A DNA stretch of 64,000 nt from Pisaster brevispinus (lineage: Eukaryota; Echinodermata; Asteroidea; Forcipulatida; Asteriidae), in assembly GCA_023634235.1 (NCBI GenBank), contig JAMKCF010000008.1, positions 13,235,676-13,299,675 of the forward strand, read 5' to 3'. A program made the translations under genes and the position numbers. Under the pieces are notes generated by a model. It was given only the letters and a program-made list of their open reading frames with translations, ran no database searches and was not told the DNA's origin. Shown in pieces: positions 61,701-63,414 of the stretch (its first letter is position 1; each line of letters opens with the position of its first letter).

Positions 61701-63414
61701 CGAAACACAAGTATGTAGAAATCACACAACAAAAGGGGTTTCAACGAGGTTCTTGAGGTGGTGCCCATGTTGGCTTCAGATTTCTAAGTTCCCGATGCAA
61801 GCGACGCAAGAACGGATAAATCCTCATGCACTTAGTACTTGTTATGTACAATGCAAAAGTAGTACCTCCCCTAAAAAAATGTACGGGCATCTCGTTTTTT
61901 TTAGAAAACCCCTTTTTGAAGATAGATATCTTTCATCATTTTCCATGAAATGGGAAAGTATTTTTTTAAAGTGAGCAATTTTTTTAAATTAACATAAATT
62001 GGGACACCCTTTTTTTTCTAGTGTGCTAACCCTACTCTTCCACGATTAGTGTAAGGGGTCCTTTGAAATTCACTACCAAACCTAATGTCCCTTCCCATGA
62101 ACAAAGAAATGATGGTAAAGTATCTTGCTCAAGGACACAAGTGCCACAAACGGAACTCAAGCCCACACTCTGGTGATCAGAAACACCAGAAGTTAAGTCC
62201 AGTGCGCTTAACCCCTCGGCCAGGACACGTAATAGAAGAGGGTGAAAAAGAAGACAGTACAACAATTTTGAAAAGGAACAAGGCTTAAACTGGTCATGGG
62301 TTTTCAAGTATTCATCCATTAGTCACAACAACTTGTTAAATAATCTTAAATAAAGTAAAGATGTATTAGATTCCCCACTCACCAAGCTATATGACTGTCA
62401 GGTTACCCTTGTTGGTGTGACACCCTTTTTTCTAAGTTCTAGCTAACATGTTTTTAAAAGTTTGCTCACCAAATACAACAGTGACTGTGAAGGAACAAGT
62501 GTTGCTGTTGCCAAGGGTGTCTGTGAAGACGTAAGTAACAGTAGTTGACCCCACTGGGAAGGTAGTTCCGGGAAAGTGAGAAACGCTAGTGGTGAATTCG
62601 GAATCATCAGTTGCAGTTGGGGCAGTCCAAAACACCTGGGTTGCCTGGTTTGCTGCTGATGCCTGAACGATGTTTGATGGACAGTTGGTGATAACAGGTG
62701 CAGCATTATCAACTGAAAGAGAAGAACAACATTGGTTAAATTGACACTGTTACCAAACTGTATTTTTGTTGAACTTTTGCTTTTGTCATCGCTGTCCATT
62801 TCTGCTGGTCTTGGACACTGTCTCTCAATCCTGTGGTGACTGTCTTTGTTTCTTTTGAGGTATAAAATAGTGTTACACACATGTCTTTGTCTTGAAACAG
62901 AGTAAAGTTATCCATAAGCCTTCATTTTTAACAAAGTTAGCATTTGAAAAGTTTTTCTAAAAGTAAAAAAAGACCATTCTCCCTCTAATTTGGGTTTTTC
63001 ACCCGTACTTCAGTGAAGTTGACCACAGCTACTCACCTGGCTGCCAAGAAACAGAGAAACCGCTGAACTCGAGGTTCTTATCAGTGATGAAATACATCCA
63101 GACAGTATCCGTGTCAGGAACGACAAAATCCGCCGGCTGGCTGAACCCCTCAAAGAAGAACACGTCTGGATTGACCGAGCTGACACCGTTCAAAGCGTTG
63201 AAGTCAACAGTGAGGCCTCTGCCAATGTACAGCTCGTCTTTGTCCATCTCGACTCCGAACACATTGTTAAAGGAGAATCGGATCCCACTAGCCCCTGGGA
63301 TGTAGAGAAGGTACAAAGCGCGGTACCGGTTTGGGTAGGCTGAGGGGTAGTTTTTACTGATGAAGGTGCCTGTAGTGCAAGAACTTCCATAGCAGGTGTA
63401 GACTTCCTGGTTAT
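10513..63414 (-). CDS. Giant hyalin-like transmembrane protein: CUB, 40 HYR, EGF repeats, furin site, TM (5' partial, 56 exons)
   Basis: The exons add up to about 4,144 residues in one frame. Approximate order by visible residue: CUB 1-126; HYR1-30 127-2657; EGF1-10 2658-3097; HYR31-40 3098-3961; a four-cysteine half EGF 3962-3990; a micro-exon with RRKR 3991-4000; two EGF 4001-4081; a last segment with one transmembrane helix near 4102-4125 and a tail of about 19 residues. All internal exons are phase 1 on both sides, so modules can be duplicated or skipped without shifting frame. HYR domains are immunoglobulin-like adhesion modules, named after sea urchin hyalin. I infer a type I surface or extracellular-matrix protein, possibly shed by a proprotein convertase. 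The first visible exon needs one base from an upstream exon, so the signal peptide lies beyond position 64000. It could be annotated elsewhere as several hyalin-like genes, but the continuous phase and matching borders favour one. Family assignment is sure; the single-transcript structure is inferred. Confidence 0.85.
10867..11080. repeat. SINE remnant next to a dispersed repeat also present in the HYR array introns
   Basis: 10867-10950 keeps a tRNA-like B box (CAGGAATCGAACTCC on plus). 10978-11080 (GAAAACCTTTGTTG ... AAGCTCAAAAAA) matches the 300-bp intronic insertion carried in each array unit, e.g. near 47625-47730. Confidence 0.6.
11238..11369 (-). CDS. EGF-like domain exon (juxtamembrane 2)
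   Basis: 44 codons, phase 1-1: SVCKPNPCANNGTC, then YTCLCSPGWQGYHC. Regular six-cysteine EGF, the last extracellular module. Acceptor TTTTTCAG, donor G|GTACGT. Confidence 0.9.
12120..12230 (-). CDS. EGF-like domain exon (juxtamembrane 1)
   Basis: 37 codons, phase 1-1: ECLCKNGGVCASG, then RSCICPAGYTGILCE. Six cysteines with a one-residue C1-C2 loop, unusually short. Acceptor GATACAG, donor G|GTGAAG. Confidence 0.86.
12231..13089. other. Intron without recognised features
   Basis: A+T-rich intron between the micro-exon and the juxtamembrane EGF exon. No repeats or extra exons seen. Confidence 0.5.
13090..13119 (-). CDS. 30-bp micro-exon encoding a furin-type RRKR cleavage site
   Basis: Pyrimidine-rich acceptor (TTCTTTTACAG) and strong donor (A|GTAAGT) bracket 30 bp in phase 1, reading DQRRKRDVRN once joined to the preceding G. 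RRKR fits the R-X-K/R-R proprotein-convertase consensus. It lies between the half EGF and the last two EGF domains, just outside the membrane. Skipping it keeps frame and would restore DECLC at the start of the next EGF. The splice signals are clear; use of the exon is inferred. Confidence 0.72.
13120..14262. other. Intron between the half-EGF and the micro-exon
   Basis: Searched for the missing C5-C6 half of the EGF; no cysteine-bearing exon with borders was found. Confidence 0.45.
14263..14349 (-). CDS. Half-EGF-like exon with four cysteines
   Basis: 29 codons, phase 1-1: INPCNSNPCPAGQNC, then YYNDNEYLCLG. It has C1 to C4 spacing of an EGF domain but stops before C5 and C6. Good borders (acceptor CTCTAG, donor G|GTAAAG). 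The next exon found is the furin micro-exon, so the missing half is either not used or in an exon I did not see in 13120-14262. Confidence 0.75.
   Translation of the reverse strand: MQLQSTHVIVTHVPLARTVTTTTTSTSV
15246..15491 (-). CDS. HYR domain 40 exon (last HYR)
   Basis: 82 codons, phase 1-1. It opens VDSVAPVISGCPAD, has TWVEPTATDNNGAV and ends NQATCSFVVTVNG. Acceptor TTTCAG, donor G|GTGAGT. Confidence 0.9.
16146..16403 (-). CDS. HYR domain 39 exon
   Basis: 86 codons, phase 1-1. It has DNLSPVFSFCPND, SWTVPSVTDNSGV and ends NQATCGFNVNVIG. Two in-frame acceptors are possible (AAAAAG ending at 16403, or ATGTAG giving 16391). The longer matches the HYR32 layout and is preferred. Confidence 0.84.
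16615..16730 (+). mobile_element. Short non-LTR retrotransposon tail
   Basis: GAGGCGCTGTGTGC followed by GCAATATAAATGC resembles the 3' end of invertebrate CR1/L2 elements. Very short and degraded. Confidence 0.35.
16868..17140 (-). CDS. HYR domain 38 exon
   Basis: 91 codons, phase 1-1, the longest HYR exon. It has TDTTAPVISGCPTG, SWVEPTATDNDGQVV and ends NQAVCSFNVVVTPG. Acceptor ATGCAG, donor G|GTAAAT. Confidence 0.9.
17264..17402. repeat. Fold-back hairpin with arms of about 40 bp
   Basis: GACTGCAGGATGATGTCATC at 17282-17301 pairs with GATGTCATCATCCTGCAGTC near 17363-17382, and pairing extends to TGAGATACTGA / TCAGTATCTCA at the tips. Only the right half recurs beside HYR34 at 21270-21345. 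Confidence 0.8.
17471..17731 (-). CDS. HYR domain 37 exon
   Basis: 87 codons, phase 1-1. It has GDTLAPVISGCPVS and ends DQCDFTVTVTG. Partner of HYR34. A fold-back element ends about 70 bp downstream of its donor. Donor G|GTGAGT. Confidence 0.9.
18049..18309 (-). CDS. HYR domain 36 exon
   Basis: 87 codons, phase 1-1. It has VVDNTPPVISNCPMS and ends NQATCQFVVMVNG. Partner of HYR33 in the three-exon block duplication. Acceptor CCTACAG, donor G|GTGAGT. Confidence 0.9.
18605..18871 (-). CDS. HYR domain 35 exon (related to HYR38)
   Basis: 89 codons, phase 1-1. It has GTDTTAPVISNCPTG, SWVEPTAVDNDGQTV and ends NQARCSFNVVVNSG. It resembles HYR38 but is more diverged than the HYR33/36 and 34/37 pairs. 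Acceptor TTTCAAG. Confidence 0.89.
19190..19490. mobile_element. Dispersed repeat with fold-back 3' part (copy 1)
   Basis: The 3' part folds back (AAACGGC... / ...GCCGTTTA with GGACC / GGTCC inside). The whole segment is similar to 40625-40917: both contain GAAACTTA, AGCTGAGGCTAAACT and GGTCACTCAG or its inverse. Confidence 0.6.
19498..19628. mobile_element. 131-bp element with perfect 25-bp terminal inverted repeats
   Basis: The arms 19498-19522 and 19604-19628 are exact reverse complements (GTGCAAGTCTCGCGCGTATT is the first 20 bases). Inside is the palindrome GGGACCACAGTGGTCCC (19581-19597). CpG-rich against an A+T-rich background. Confidence 0.8.
19700..20660. other. Intron stretch between HYR34 and HYR35, nothing recognised
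   Basis: No exon or defined repeat, although this is one of the largest introns of the gene. Confidence 0.45.
20671..21000. repeat. Degenerate tandem repeat of about 60 bp
   Basis: Variants of GATAATTTATCTCAGGATG and GACATCCTGTAGGTAGGATG recur about five times. They are related to the arms of the hairpin at 17264-17402. Confidence 0.6.
21030..21205 (+). mobile_element. L2/CR1-like retrotransposon tail
   Basis: GGACCCCGTAGGAAAAAAGCC, GGGCTATCCTTGG and a terminal AAATAAAATAATAATAAC tail are characteristic of invertebrate L2/CR1 3' ends. Confidence 0.45.
21415..21675 (-). CDS. HYR domain 34 exon (duplicate of HYR37)
   Basis: 87 codons, phase 1-1. It has GDTLAPVISGCPVS, SWVEPTATDNSGRV and ends DQCDFTVTVTG. 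It differs from HYR37 at a few residues (SRIV/SRTV, AAIV/AAVV, GNFD/GNSD). About 145 bp of flanking intron is also shared. Confidence 0.9.
21785..22245. mobile_element. tRNA-derived SINE (GATAGCTCAGTTGGTAGAG type), two adjacent copies
   Basis: The first copy has its tRNA-like head on the minus strand (GATAGCTCAGTTGGTAGAG, B box GGTTCAAACCCC) at about 21800-21880. A second, diverged head reads on the plus strand near 22175-22235 (GTTGGTAGAGC ... GGTTCAAAATCC). Confidence 0.65.
22322..22582 (-). CDS. HYR domain 33 exon (duplicate of HYR36)
   Basis: 87 codons, phase 1-1. It has VVDNTPPVISNCPMS, TWTVPTATDNSGGVV and ends NQATCQFVVMVNG. It differs from HYR36 by only a few residues (SSGDSFN against NSGGSFN; TATDN against TAADN). 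Confidence 0.9.
22640..22960 (-). mobile_element. Degraded SINE (GGCCGAGCGG type)
   Basis: It shares the body (AAGGATGC..., GCTCAAGGACACAAGC, GTTTGAACCCAAACTGTG) with the better copy at 42239-42577 in reverse orientation. Confidence 0.5.
23085..23342 (-). CDS. HYR domain 32 exon
   Basis: 86 codons, phase 1-1. It has TTTDNVPPVLSNCPNN, SWVEPTATDNSGSTV and ends GNDAVCSFIVTVN. Acceptor CAAAAAG, weak in pyrimidines; donor A|GTAAGA. Confidence 0.88.
23418..23600 (+). mobile_element. SINE (GGCCGAGCGG type)
   Basis: tRNA Leu/Ser-like A box (GTGGTCGAGCG) and B box (GGGTTCGAGTCTT), then CACTTGTGTCCTTAAGCAAGG, shared with the copies at 26373 and 42239. Confidence 0.65.
23631..23860. repeat. 24-bp minisatellite, about 9-10 copies
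   Basis: The unit resembles TTTTTGCACAATCAAGATAC plus four bases, with alternating variants (TATACGACG / GATTTGATG) suggesting a 48-bp higher order. It directly follows the SINE at 23418-23600. Confidence 0.9.
24357..24602 (-). CDS. HYR domain 31 exon
   Basis: 82 codons, phase 1-1. It opens GDNQDPVISGCPQS, has TWTSPTATDNSGTAF and ends YASCSFFVTVT. First HYR after the EGF block. Donor A|GTAAGT. Confidence 0.9.
25496..25615 (-). CDS. EGF-like domain 10 exon
   Basis: 40 codons, phase 1-1: NPCGSNPCKNGAQC, then YTCQCATGYSGSTCE. Classic compact EGF closing the central EGF block. Acceptor TTTTACAG, donor G|GTAAGT. Confidence 0.9.
25804..26164 (-). pseudogene. Reverse-transcriptase 3' fragment of a non-LTR retrotransposon
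   Basis: Two minus-strand frames together give the conserved tail region: LYGDLPKITTKISQRRFQFA, then after a frame change LWQPTHGKRRKGRPNKTY. A 34-bp direct duplication (LDIAREVQ twice) adds to the damage. Frameshifted and 5'-truncated, in the intron between EGF9 and EGF10. Confidence 0.7.
26373..26600 (+). mobile_element. SINE (GGCCGAGCGG type)
   Basis: A box ATGGCCAAGTGCTCTAGG, B box GGGTTCAAATCCTGG, then ACACTTGTGTCCTTAAGC. The body diverges after about 120 bp. Confidence 0.65.
26898..27053 (-). CDS. EGF-like domain 9 exon
   Basis: 52 codons, phase 1-1: DICSQTDTPNCEQGAPC, then YYCSCPVGFIGHNCE. Six cysteines with long C1-C2 and C3-C4 loops. Acceptor ACTATAG, donor T|GTAAGT. Confidence 0.87.
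27434..27592 (-). CDS. EGF-like domain 8 exon
   Basis: 53 codons, phase 1-1: DLCGNSPCLNNGDC, a long Asn/Ser-rich C3-C4 loop, then YSCVCGNGFTGSNC. Six cysteines. Acceptor ATTGCAG, donor G|GTATTT. Confidence 0.88.
28310..28592 (-). mobile_element. SINE with a third tRNA-like head
   Basis: The minus-strand head GGCGGCCGGGTTGGCGTAGT with B box GGTTCCAATCCC sits at about 28520-28592. The body runs to about 28310 and shares an AGTGAACTTAATCAC segment with the other SINEs. Confidence 0.6.
28606..28740 (-). CDS. EGF-like domain 7 exon
   Basis: 45 codons, phase 1-1: NPCNSFPCQNGASC, then YYICLCTTNFVGANC. Ordinary six-cysteine EGF. Acceptor CTGCAG, donor G|GTAACA. A SINE head starts about 15 bp beyond the donor. 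Confidence 0.88.
28868..29022 (-). mobile_element. Truncated SINE body
   Basis: It matches the body of the copy at 30172-30508 (ACAAGGCCACGGA..., GCCACTTCAAGGTGAGGGCT). The tRNA-like head is missing. Confidence 0.6.
29397..29562. repeat. Fold-back repeat (CAGGCCT... family), copy 1
   Basis: The ends CAGGCCTCGAA and TTCGAGGCATG are inverted. Internal GTGCCCT motifs are shared with 33964-34122. Confidence 0.5.
29826..29951 (-). CDS. EGF-like domain 6 exon (7 cysteines)
   Basis: 42 codons, phase 1-1: SPCANNPCQNGGVC, then GTCSAYVCSCPNTHIGVNCE. It has the extra cysteine before C4 but asparagine-threonine-histidine where EGF2-5 have the partner. It is the mirror image of EGF1. Donor T|GTAAGG. Confidence 0.87.
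30172..30508 (-). mobile_element. Full-length SINE (GGCCGAGCGG type)
   Basis: The minus-strand head at 30508 reads GTGTCGTGGCCGAGCGGTCT, with the B box region GGGTTTGATACCCGG. The body continues through the segment also found at 28868-29022. Confidence 0.7.
30834..30956 (-). CDS. EGF-like domain 5 exon (8 cysteines)
   Basis: 41 codons, phase 1-1: RDACNPSPCVNGAQC, then DSCYSYSCQCTGCFTGYNCE. Acceptor TTCACAG, donor A|GTAAGC. No ATG lies inside the exon; it was read directly from the sequence. Confidence 0.85.
   Translation of the reverse strand, partial: SVMPATPVPVLTVLSAQPCQTPATPTLASAPDASLATTVN
31014..31225. repeat. Degenerate minisatellite, unit about 28 bp
   Basis: AATTCTTCAAACAAAGACCC and variants recur about seven times in the EGF4-EGF5 intron. 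Confidence 0.75.
31417..31557 (-). CDS. EGF-like domain 4 exon (8 cysteines)
   Basis: 47 codons, phase 1-1: ISACASNNCANGAVC, then FSCTEYTCSCSGCFTGERCE. Longest C3-C4 loop of the eight-cysteine group. Donor C|GTAAGT. Confidence 0.87.
31975..32095 (+). mobile_element. L2-like retrotransposon tail
   Basis: AAATAAATGTCAACTGAATT followed by a repeated ATTGAATTG tail. Confidence 0.4.
32576..32698 (-). CDS. EGF-like domain 3 exon (8 cysteines)
   Basis: 41 codons, phase 1-1: VDSCENNQCTNGAVC, then NNCLEYTCQCPSCFTGRFC. Same eight-cysteine pattern as EGF2. Acceptor AACACAG, donor C|GTAGGT. Confidence 0.87.
32820..33080 (-). mobile_element. tRNA-derived SINE (GATAGCTCAGTTGGTAGAG type)
   Basis: The minus-strand head GACAGCTCAGTTGGTAGAG sits at about 32850-32920. 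The flank TACGATACAACCTGGGAAGC is shared with the copies at 21.9, 36.7 and 58.5 kb. Confidence 0.65.
33285..33471. mobile_element. 187-bp fold-back element (GGGCCCAATTTCATAGAGC family)
   Basis: GGGCCCAATTTCATAGAGC at the left and its imperfect inverse, ending GAAATTGGGCCC, at the right. Related termini occur at 37389, 41640, 45735 and 63806. Confidence 0.75.
33744..33866 (-). CDS. EGF-like domain 2 exon (8 cysteines)
   Basis: 41 codons, phase 1-1: VDACDNNVCQNGAACAQ, then GSCTQYDCQCPQCFTGQYC. Two cysteines beyond the EGF six, one before C4 and one between C5 and C6. A second in-frame acceptor (CTGTAG) lies two codons inside. Confidence 0.87.
33964..34122. repeat. Fold-back repeat (CAGGCCT... 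family), copy 2
   Basis: The ends CAGGCCTGGAATT and AATTCAGGCATG are inverted. Rich in GCCTTG and GTGCCC motifs like the copy at 29397-29562. Confidence 0.5.
34483..34830 (-). mobile_element. Full-length SINE (GGCCGAGCGG type)
   Basis: The minus-strand head lies near 34830 (GTTGTAGCCAAGCGG) with a B box near 34760. The body ends in a TATAGCACTTTATT-type tail around 34500. Confidence 0.6.
35055..35168 (-). CDS. EGF-like domain 1 exon (7 cysteines)
   Basis: 38 codons, phase 1-1: DACLSQPCFNGGIC, then YRCVCTDCFTGDRCE. The canonical six cysteines plus one extra in the C5-C6 loop (TDCF). The partner cysteine seen in EGF2-5 is absent here. Donor G|GTAAGT. Confidence 0.88.
35325..35590 (-). mobile_element. 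SINE fragment lacking its head
   Basis: Body sequence (GTGAACTTAATCACTG, TTCCACGATGAG, CAAGGACACAGGTG) shared with 22640-22960 and 62030-62232. Confidence 0.5.
35646..35897 (-). CDS. HYR domain 30 exon (last before the EGF block)
   Basis: 84 codons, phase 1-1. It opens VDTLPPQLLFCPSD, has VPTASDNTGVV and ends GNSVSCVFTVTVEE. Acceptor TGTCCAG, donor A|GTGAGT. Confidence 0.9.
36205..36420 (-). mobile_element. tRNA-derived SINE (GATAGCTCAGTTGGTAGAG type), disrupted
   Basis: The flank GGTTTGAACAAAGAAAAATT, B box region GGATTTGAACCTGCG and GAGCTATCTAGCCCT are present, with a small insertion where the A box should be. Confidence 0.5.
36470..36650 (+). mobile_element. L2-like retrotransposon tail with TTGAATG repeats
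   Basis: AAACCACGTGCAATTCAGC and AATAAACCATGTTGAATG, then a short TTGAATG repeat; this is the familiar layout of L2-type 3' ends. Confidence 0.45.
36794..37048 (-). CDS. HYR domain 29 exon
   Basis: 85 codons, phase 1-1. It opens VDSIPPVLTSCPGN, has TWTEPTATDNTG and ends NEVTCQFIITVVAG. Acceptor TTGCAG, donor G|GTAAGG. Confidence 0.9.
37389..37521. mobile_element. Fold-back element (GGGCCCAATTTCATAGAGC family)
   Basis: Left GGGTCCAATTTCATGGC, right GAAATTGGGCCC. The inner parts (AATTCTGCACT / AGTGCAGAATT) are also inverted. Confidence 0.7.
37832..38080 (-). CDS. HYR domain 28 exon
   Basis: 83 codons, phase 1-1. It opens GDPEPPMVVCPPN, has TWNEPTVSDNSGSF and ends NSCSFVVNVVEG. It belongs to neither A nor B. 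Donor G|GTAATT. Confidence 0.9.
38843..39097 (-). CDS. HYR domain 27 exon (A subtype, last of the alternating series)
   Basis: 85 codons, phase 1-1. It opens GDTSPPVVSVCPDS. The middle (TTTQTRESGTFFNTG) is almost the array sequence, while the end (FTVTVTEQG) is not. Acceptor TTTCAG, donor G|GTTTGT. Confidence 0.9.
40320..40574 (-). CDS. HYR domain 26 exon (B subtype)
   Basis: 85 codons, phase 1-1. It opens GDTVPPVVTLCPND, has SWTEPVVLDNSGAF and ends CAFTVRIVEQG. Acceptor TTTCAG, donor G|GTACGT. Confidence 0.9.
40625..40917. mobile_element. Dispersed repeat with fold-back part (copy 2 of 19190-19490)
   Basis: Shares GATAGTTTGAAACTTA, AGCTGAGGCTAAACT and AGCTGTTTAAAACCTTGCAG with the first copy. 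Confidence 0.6.
41018..41272 (-). CDS. HYR domain 25 exon (A subtype)
   Basis: 85 codons, phase 1-1, with no internal ATG. It opens GDNTSPVVTLCPDN, has ISWNEPVATDNSGAL, and ends CTFTVTINQLG. Acceptor ATTTAG, donor G|GTGGGT. Confidence 0.9.
41437..41454. repeat. Poly-C run
   Basis: About 18 consecutive C. A likely sequencing or assembly weak point. Confidence 0.9.
41733..41840 (-). pseudogene. Truncated HYR exon relic (B subtype)
   Basis: About 108 bp match the 3' half of a B-type HYR exon, translating as SVGDSQVTYTFTDAAGNQAT then RSFVVRVIQEG, and keep a donor G|GTAAGC. The conserved late HYR cysteine is replaced by arginine. The 5' half is absent: at about 41840 the homology switches straight to sequence that normally follows a B exon in its intron. 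A chance AG sits at the junction, but using it would give a 107-bp exon and shift the frame, so it must be skipped. It records a deletion that removed one A exon and half a B exon. Confidence 0.8.
41905..42156 (-). CDS. HYR domain 24 exon (B subtype)
   Basis: 84 codons, phase 1-1. It has TVPPVVTFCPQD, GSFFAVGDSQ and ends TFLVRVIQQG. The neighbouring HYR relic at 41733-41840 is most like this exon. Confidence 0.9.
42239..42577 (+). mobile_element. Full-length SINE (GGCCGAGCGG type), about 340 bp
   Basis: tRNA-like head (GTCGTGACGTAGAGC, B box GGGTTCCAGTCCC), TGGGACATAAAGCC body, and a tail ending ATTAAAAATAATAAA. It is the best reference copy in the window. Confidence 0.7.
42967..43221 (-). 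CDS. HYR domain 23 exon (A subtype)
   Basis: 85 codons, phase 1-1. It opens ADMTPPMVANCPES, has SWNEPVVTDNSGAF and ends CSFTVTVVPLG. Acceptor TTAAACAG, donor G|GTAAGT. Confidence 0.9.
44082..44570. repeat. 44-bp minisatellite, about 11 copies
   Basis: Unit GGGCTCAAGCAGGGTGTAGT plus GAACAGTCAACTAAATGCC. Two variant classes (AACAGTCAACTAAATG / AACATTCAACTACAGTC) alternate in part. In the HYR22-HYR23 intron, about 30 bp from the HYR22 donor. Confidence 0.9.
44601..44855 (-). CDS. HYR domain 22 exon (B subtype, diverged)
   Basis: 85 codons, phase 1-1. It has GDTIPPVVTSCPSD, TWTEPVVSDNSGSF and ends CTFTVRVIQQ. Donor A|GTAAGT. A 44-bp minisatellite begins about 30 bp into the following intron. 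Confidence 0.9.
44985..45115 (+). mobile_element. Possible L2-like retrotransposon tail
   Basis: CGGAAATAAATGTTACAGTG followed by AATTGAATTGG. Short. Confidence 0.35.
45429..45475. repeat. Hairpin with perfect 13-bp arms
   Basis: TATTTAAATAGCC and GGCTATTTAAATA flank a 21-nt loop. A+T-rich, intronic. Confidence 0.7.
45735..45900. mobile_element. Diverged member of the GGGCCCAATTTCATAGAGC family
   Basis: CAAAATTCATAGAGCTGCCTTA at the left and CAGCTGTATGAAAATGGGTCC at the right are inverted, with GCTAAGCAC and CTGCTCAAG segments inside. Confidence 0.5.
45998..46252 (-). CDS. HYR domain 21 exon (A subtype)
   Basis: 85 codons, phase 1-1. It has GDNEAPVVAVCPES, FQSTGTTVSW (T for S) and ends TVTVVPLG. 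Acceptor TCAACAG, donor G|GTTTGT. Confidence 0.9.
46733..46984 (-). CDS. HYR domain 20 exon (B subtype)
   Basis: 84 codons, phase 1-1. It has TSCPDD and GSFFAVGDSQ (serine where the array has GAFF). Its flanking introns are unlike the array. Confidence 0.9.
47140..47394 (-). CDS. HYR domain 19 exon (A subtype, last array copy)
   Basis: 85 codons, phase 1-1, with the protein of the array type. The donor is G|GTAAGC rather than G|GTTGGT, so array homology stops at this exon's 3' border. Confidence 0.9.
47879..48130 (-). CDS. HYR domain 18 exon (B subtype, tandem array)
   Basis: 84 codons, phase 1-1, with TSCPDD and GAFF. Its upstream intron is about 8 bp longer than in other copies and differs by several substitutions, so this is the more diverged edge of the array. 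Confidence 0.9.
48584..48838 (-). CDS. HYR domain 17 exon (A subtype, tandem array)
   Basis: 85 codons, phase 1-1, with the same protein as HYR11 and HYR13. It lies 1,444 bp from HYR19. Confidence 0.9.
49322..49573 (-). CDS. HYR domain 16 exon (B subtype, tandem array)
   Basis: 84 codons, phase 1-1, with TFCPDD, GAFFAVGDSQ and ending VRVIQQG. Donor G|GTAATC. Confidence 0.9.
50019..50273 (-). CDS. HYR domain 15 exon (A subtype, tandem array)
   Basis: 85 codons, phase 1-1. It is the only array A exon with a visible amino-acid change: VSFQSTG in place of VPFQSTG. Confidence 0.9.
50757..51008 (-). CDS. HYR domain 14 exon (B subtype, tandem array)
   Basis: 84 codons, phase 1-1, with TFCPDD. Exon and upstream intron match HYR10 and its intron, including the one-base intron deletion (GGATAAAAG against GGAATAAAAG elsewhere). 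Confidence 0.9.
51454..51708 (-). CDS. HYR domain 13 exon (A subtype, tandem array)
   Basis: 85 codons, phase 1-1, with the same protein as HYR11. It lies 1,437 bp from HYR11 and 1,435 bp from HYR15. Confidence 0.9.
52193..52444 (-). CDS. HYR domain 12 exon (B subtype, tandem array)
   Basis: 84 codons, phase 1-1. It has TSCPDD (serine variant, shared with HYR18 and HYR20) and the silent GGC-GAC change also found in HYR6. Confidence 0.9.
52891..53145 (-). CDS. HYR domain 11 exon (A subtype, tandem array)
   Basis: 85 codons, phase 1-1. It has PESTSVTVPFQSTG, GTFFNSGTQTQVTYTF and ends TVTVVPLG. From VTVPFQ onward the protein is the same as HYR9, 13, 17 and 19. Acceptor TTCATAG, donor G|GTTGGT. 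Confidence 0.9.
53629..53880 (-). CDS. HYR domain 10 exon (B subtype, tandem array)
   Basis: 84 codons, phase 1-1, with TFCPDD and ending VRVIQQG. The intron just upstream carries a one-base deletion shared only with the copy next to HYR14, exactly 2,872 bp away. Confidence 0.9.
54326..54580 (-). CDS. HYR domain 9 exon (A subtype, first copy of the tandem array)
   Basis: 85 codons, phase 1-1. It opens GDNQAPVVAVCPES and ends FTVTVVPLG. The acceptor here is TCAACAG, as at HYR21, where the array copies have TTCATAG. It begins the block of near-identical 1,436-bp units. Confidence 0.9.
54762..55013 (-). CDS. HYR domain 8 exon (B subtype)
   Basis: 84 codons, phase 1-1. It has TFCPDD, TWTEPTVVDNSGAF, GAFFAVGDSQ and ends VRVIQQG. 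Its downstream intron is the short form with a poly-C run, unlike the array copies. Confidence 0.9.
55465..55719 (-). CDS. HYR domain 7 exon (A subtype)
   Basis: 85 codons, phase 1-1. The protein is essentially identical to the array A exons (PESTSVTVPFQSTG through TVTVVPLG), but it starts DNQAP where most array copies have DNEAP. The intron after it is shorter than in the array because the 300-bp insertion is missing. Confidence 0.9.
55889..56140 (-). CDS. HYR domain 6 exon (B subtype, array edge)
   Basis: 84 codons, phase 1-1. It has TFCPDD, GAFFAVGDSQ and the end TFLVRVIQQG. It shares a silent GGC-GAC change with HYR12. The acceptor side carries the same intron sequence as the array copies. 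Donor G|GTAATG. Confidence 0.9.
56683..56937 (-). CDS. HYR domain 5 exon (A subtype)
   Basis: 85 codons, phase 1-1. It opens GDTEAPVVSNCPDN and ends NNQAFCTFTVTVVSIG. Its second half nearly matches the array A exons, but the first half (MAISVPFGSTG) differs, as if only the 3' half had been homogenised. Donor G|GTAAGT. Confidence 0.9.
57160..57960. other. Intron stretch with a possible DNA-transposon end
   Basis: CAGCTAGGGTTGGAACCC then TTAACCGGTTAACCGTTTAACC near 57150-57190 looks like a hAT-type terminus, but no matching second end was found. The rest is featureless. Confidence 0.3.
57964..58218 (-). CDS. HYR domain 4 exon (B subtype)
   Basis: 85 codons, phase 1-1. It opens ADNDAPVVTFCPDD, has TWTAPTAVDNSGAF, and ends NQALCTFTVRVFQQ. 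The VRV-QQ ending marks the B subtype, and this is the first B of the alternating B-A series. Acceptor CCCTAG, donor A|GTAAGT. Confidence 0.88.
58275..58880 (-). mobile_element. tRNA-derived SINE (GATAGCTCAGTTGGTAGAG type), tandem pair with 301-bp period
   Basis: Two nearly identical heads on the minus strand (GATAGCTCAGTTGGTAGAGT, B box GGTTCAAGTCCCGC) at about 58350-58420 and 58650-58720. The ends of the tRNA-like part can still pair as an acceptor stem, but it is dispersed and flanked by SINE body. Confidence 0.7.
58885..60090. other. Intron stretch, nothing recognised
   Basis: No exon, SINE head or clear repeat found. Confidence 0.5.
60096..60353 (-). CDS. HYR domain 3 exon
   Basis: 86 codons, phase 1-1. 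It opens VDNIPPTITNCPQS, has the core SWVEPTATDNLG, and ends DSSGNTADCTFDVTV. The late strand carries an unusual VLYRW in place of VTYTF. Donor G|GTGAGT. Confidence 0.88.
60960..61202 (-). CDS. HYR domain 2 exon
   Basis: 81 codons, phase 1-1. It opens VDSTPPVVTGCPSN, has the core FWNVPTATDISQV, and ends DASGNTAVCSFQVTVQFG. Acceptor CTCGCAG, donor G|GTACGT. Sister module of HYR1. Confidence 0.88.
61203..62029. other. Intron stretch between HYR1 and HYR2, nothing recognised
   Basis: Short (AC)n near 61279; otherwise A+T-rich and featureless. Confidence 0.5.
62030..62232 (-). mobile_element. Truncated SINE (GGCCGAGCGG type)
   Basis: The minus-strand head reads GTGTCCTGGCCGAGGGGTTA with B box GGCTTGAGTTCCG. 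The body is cut at about 62030. Confidence 0.65.
62470..62712 (-). CDS. HYR domain 1 exon
   Basis: 81 codons, phase 1-1. It opens VDNAAPVITNCPSN, has the core FWTAPTATDDSEF, and ends GNSNTCSFTVTVVFG. The two conserved HYR cysteines are present. It resembles HYR2 more than the others (both have the SNIV segment and a VFW strand). Acceptor TTTCAG, donor G|GTGAGC. Confidence 0.87.
63037..63414 (-). CDS. CUB domain exon (first visible exon)
   Basis: 126 codons, phase 1 in and out; acceptor TTCCACAG, donor G|GTGAGT. CUB features are the start GTFISKNYPSAYPNRY, the acidic EMDKDELYIG turn, and the end ITDKNLEFSGFSVSW. Its only two cysteines are in CYGSSC near the start, so the two usual CUB disulfides are not both possible; this is a cysteine-poor CUB. 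It needs an upstream exon for its first base. Confidence 0.85.
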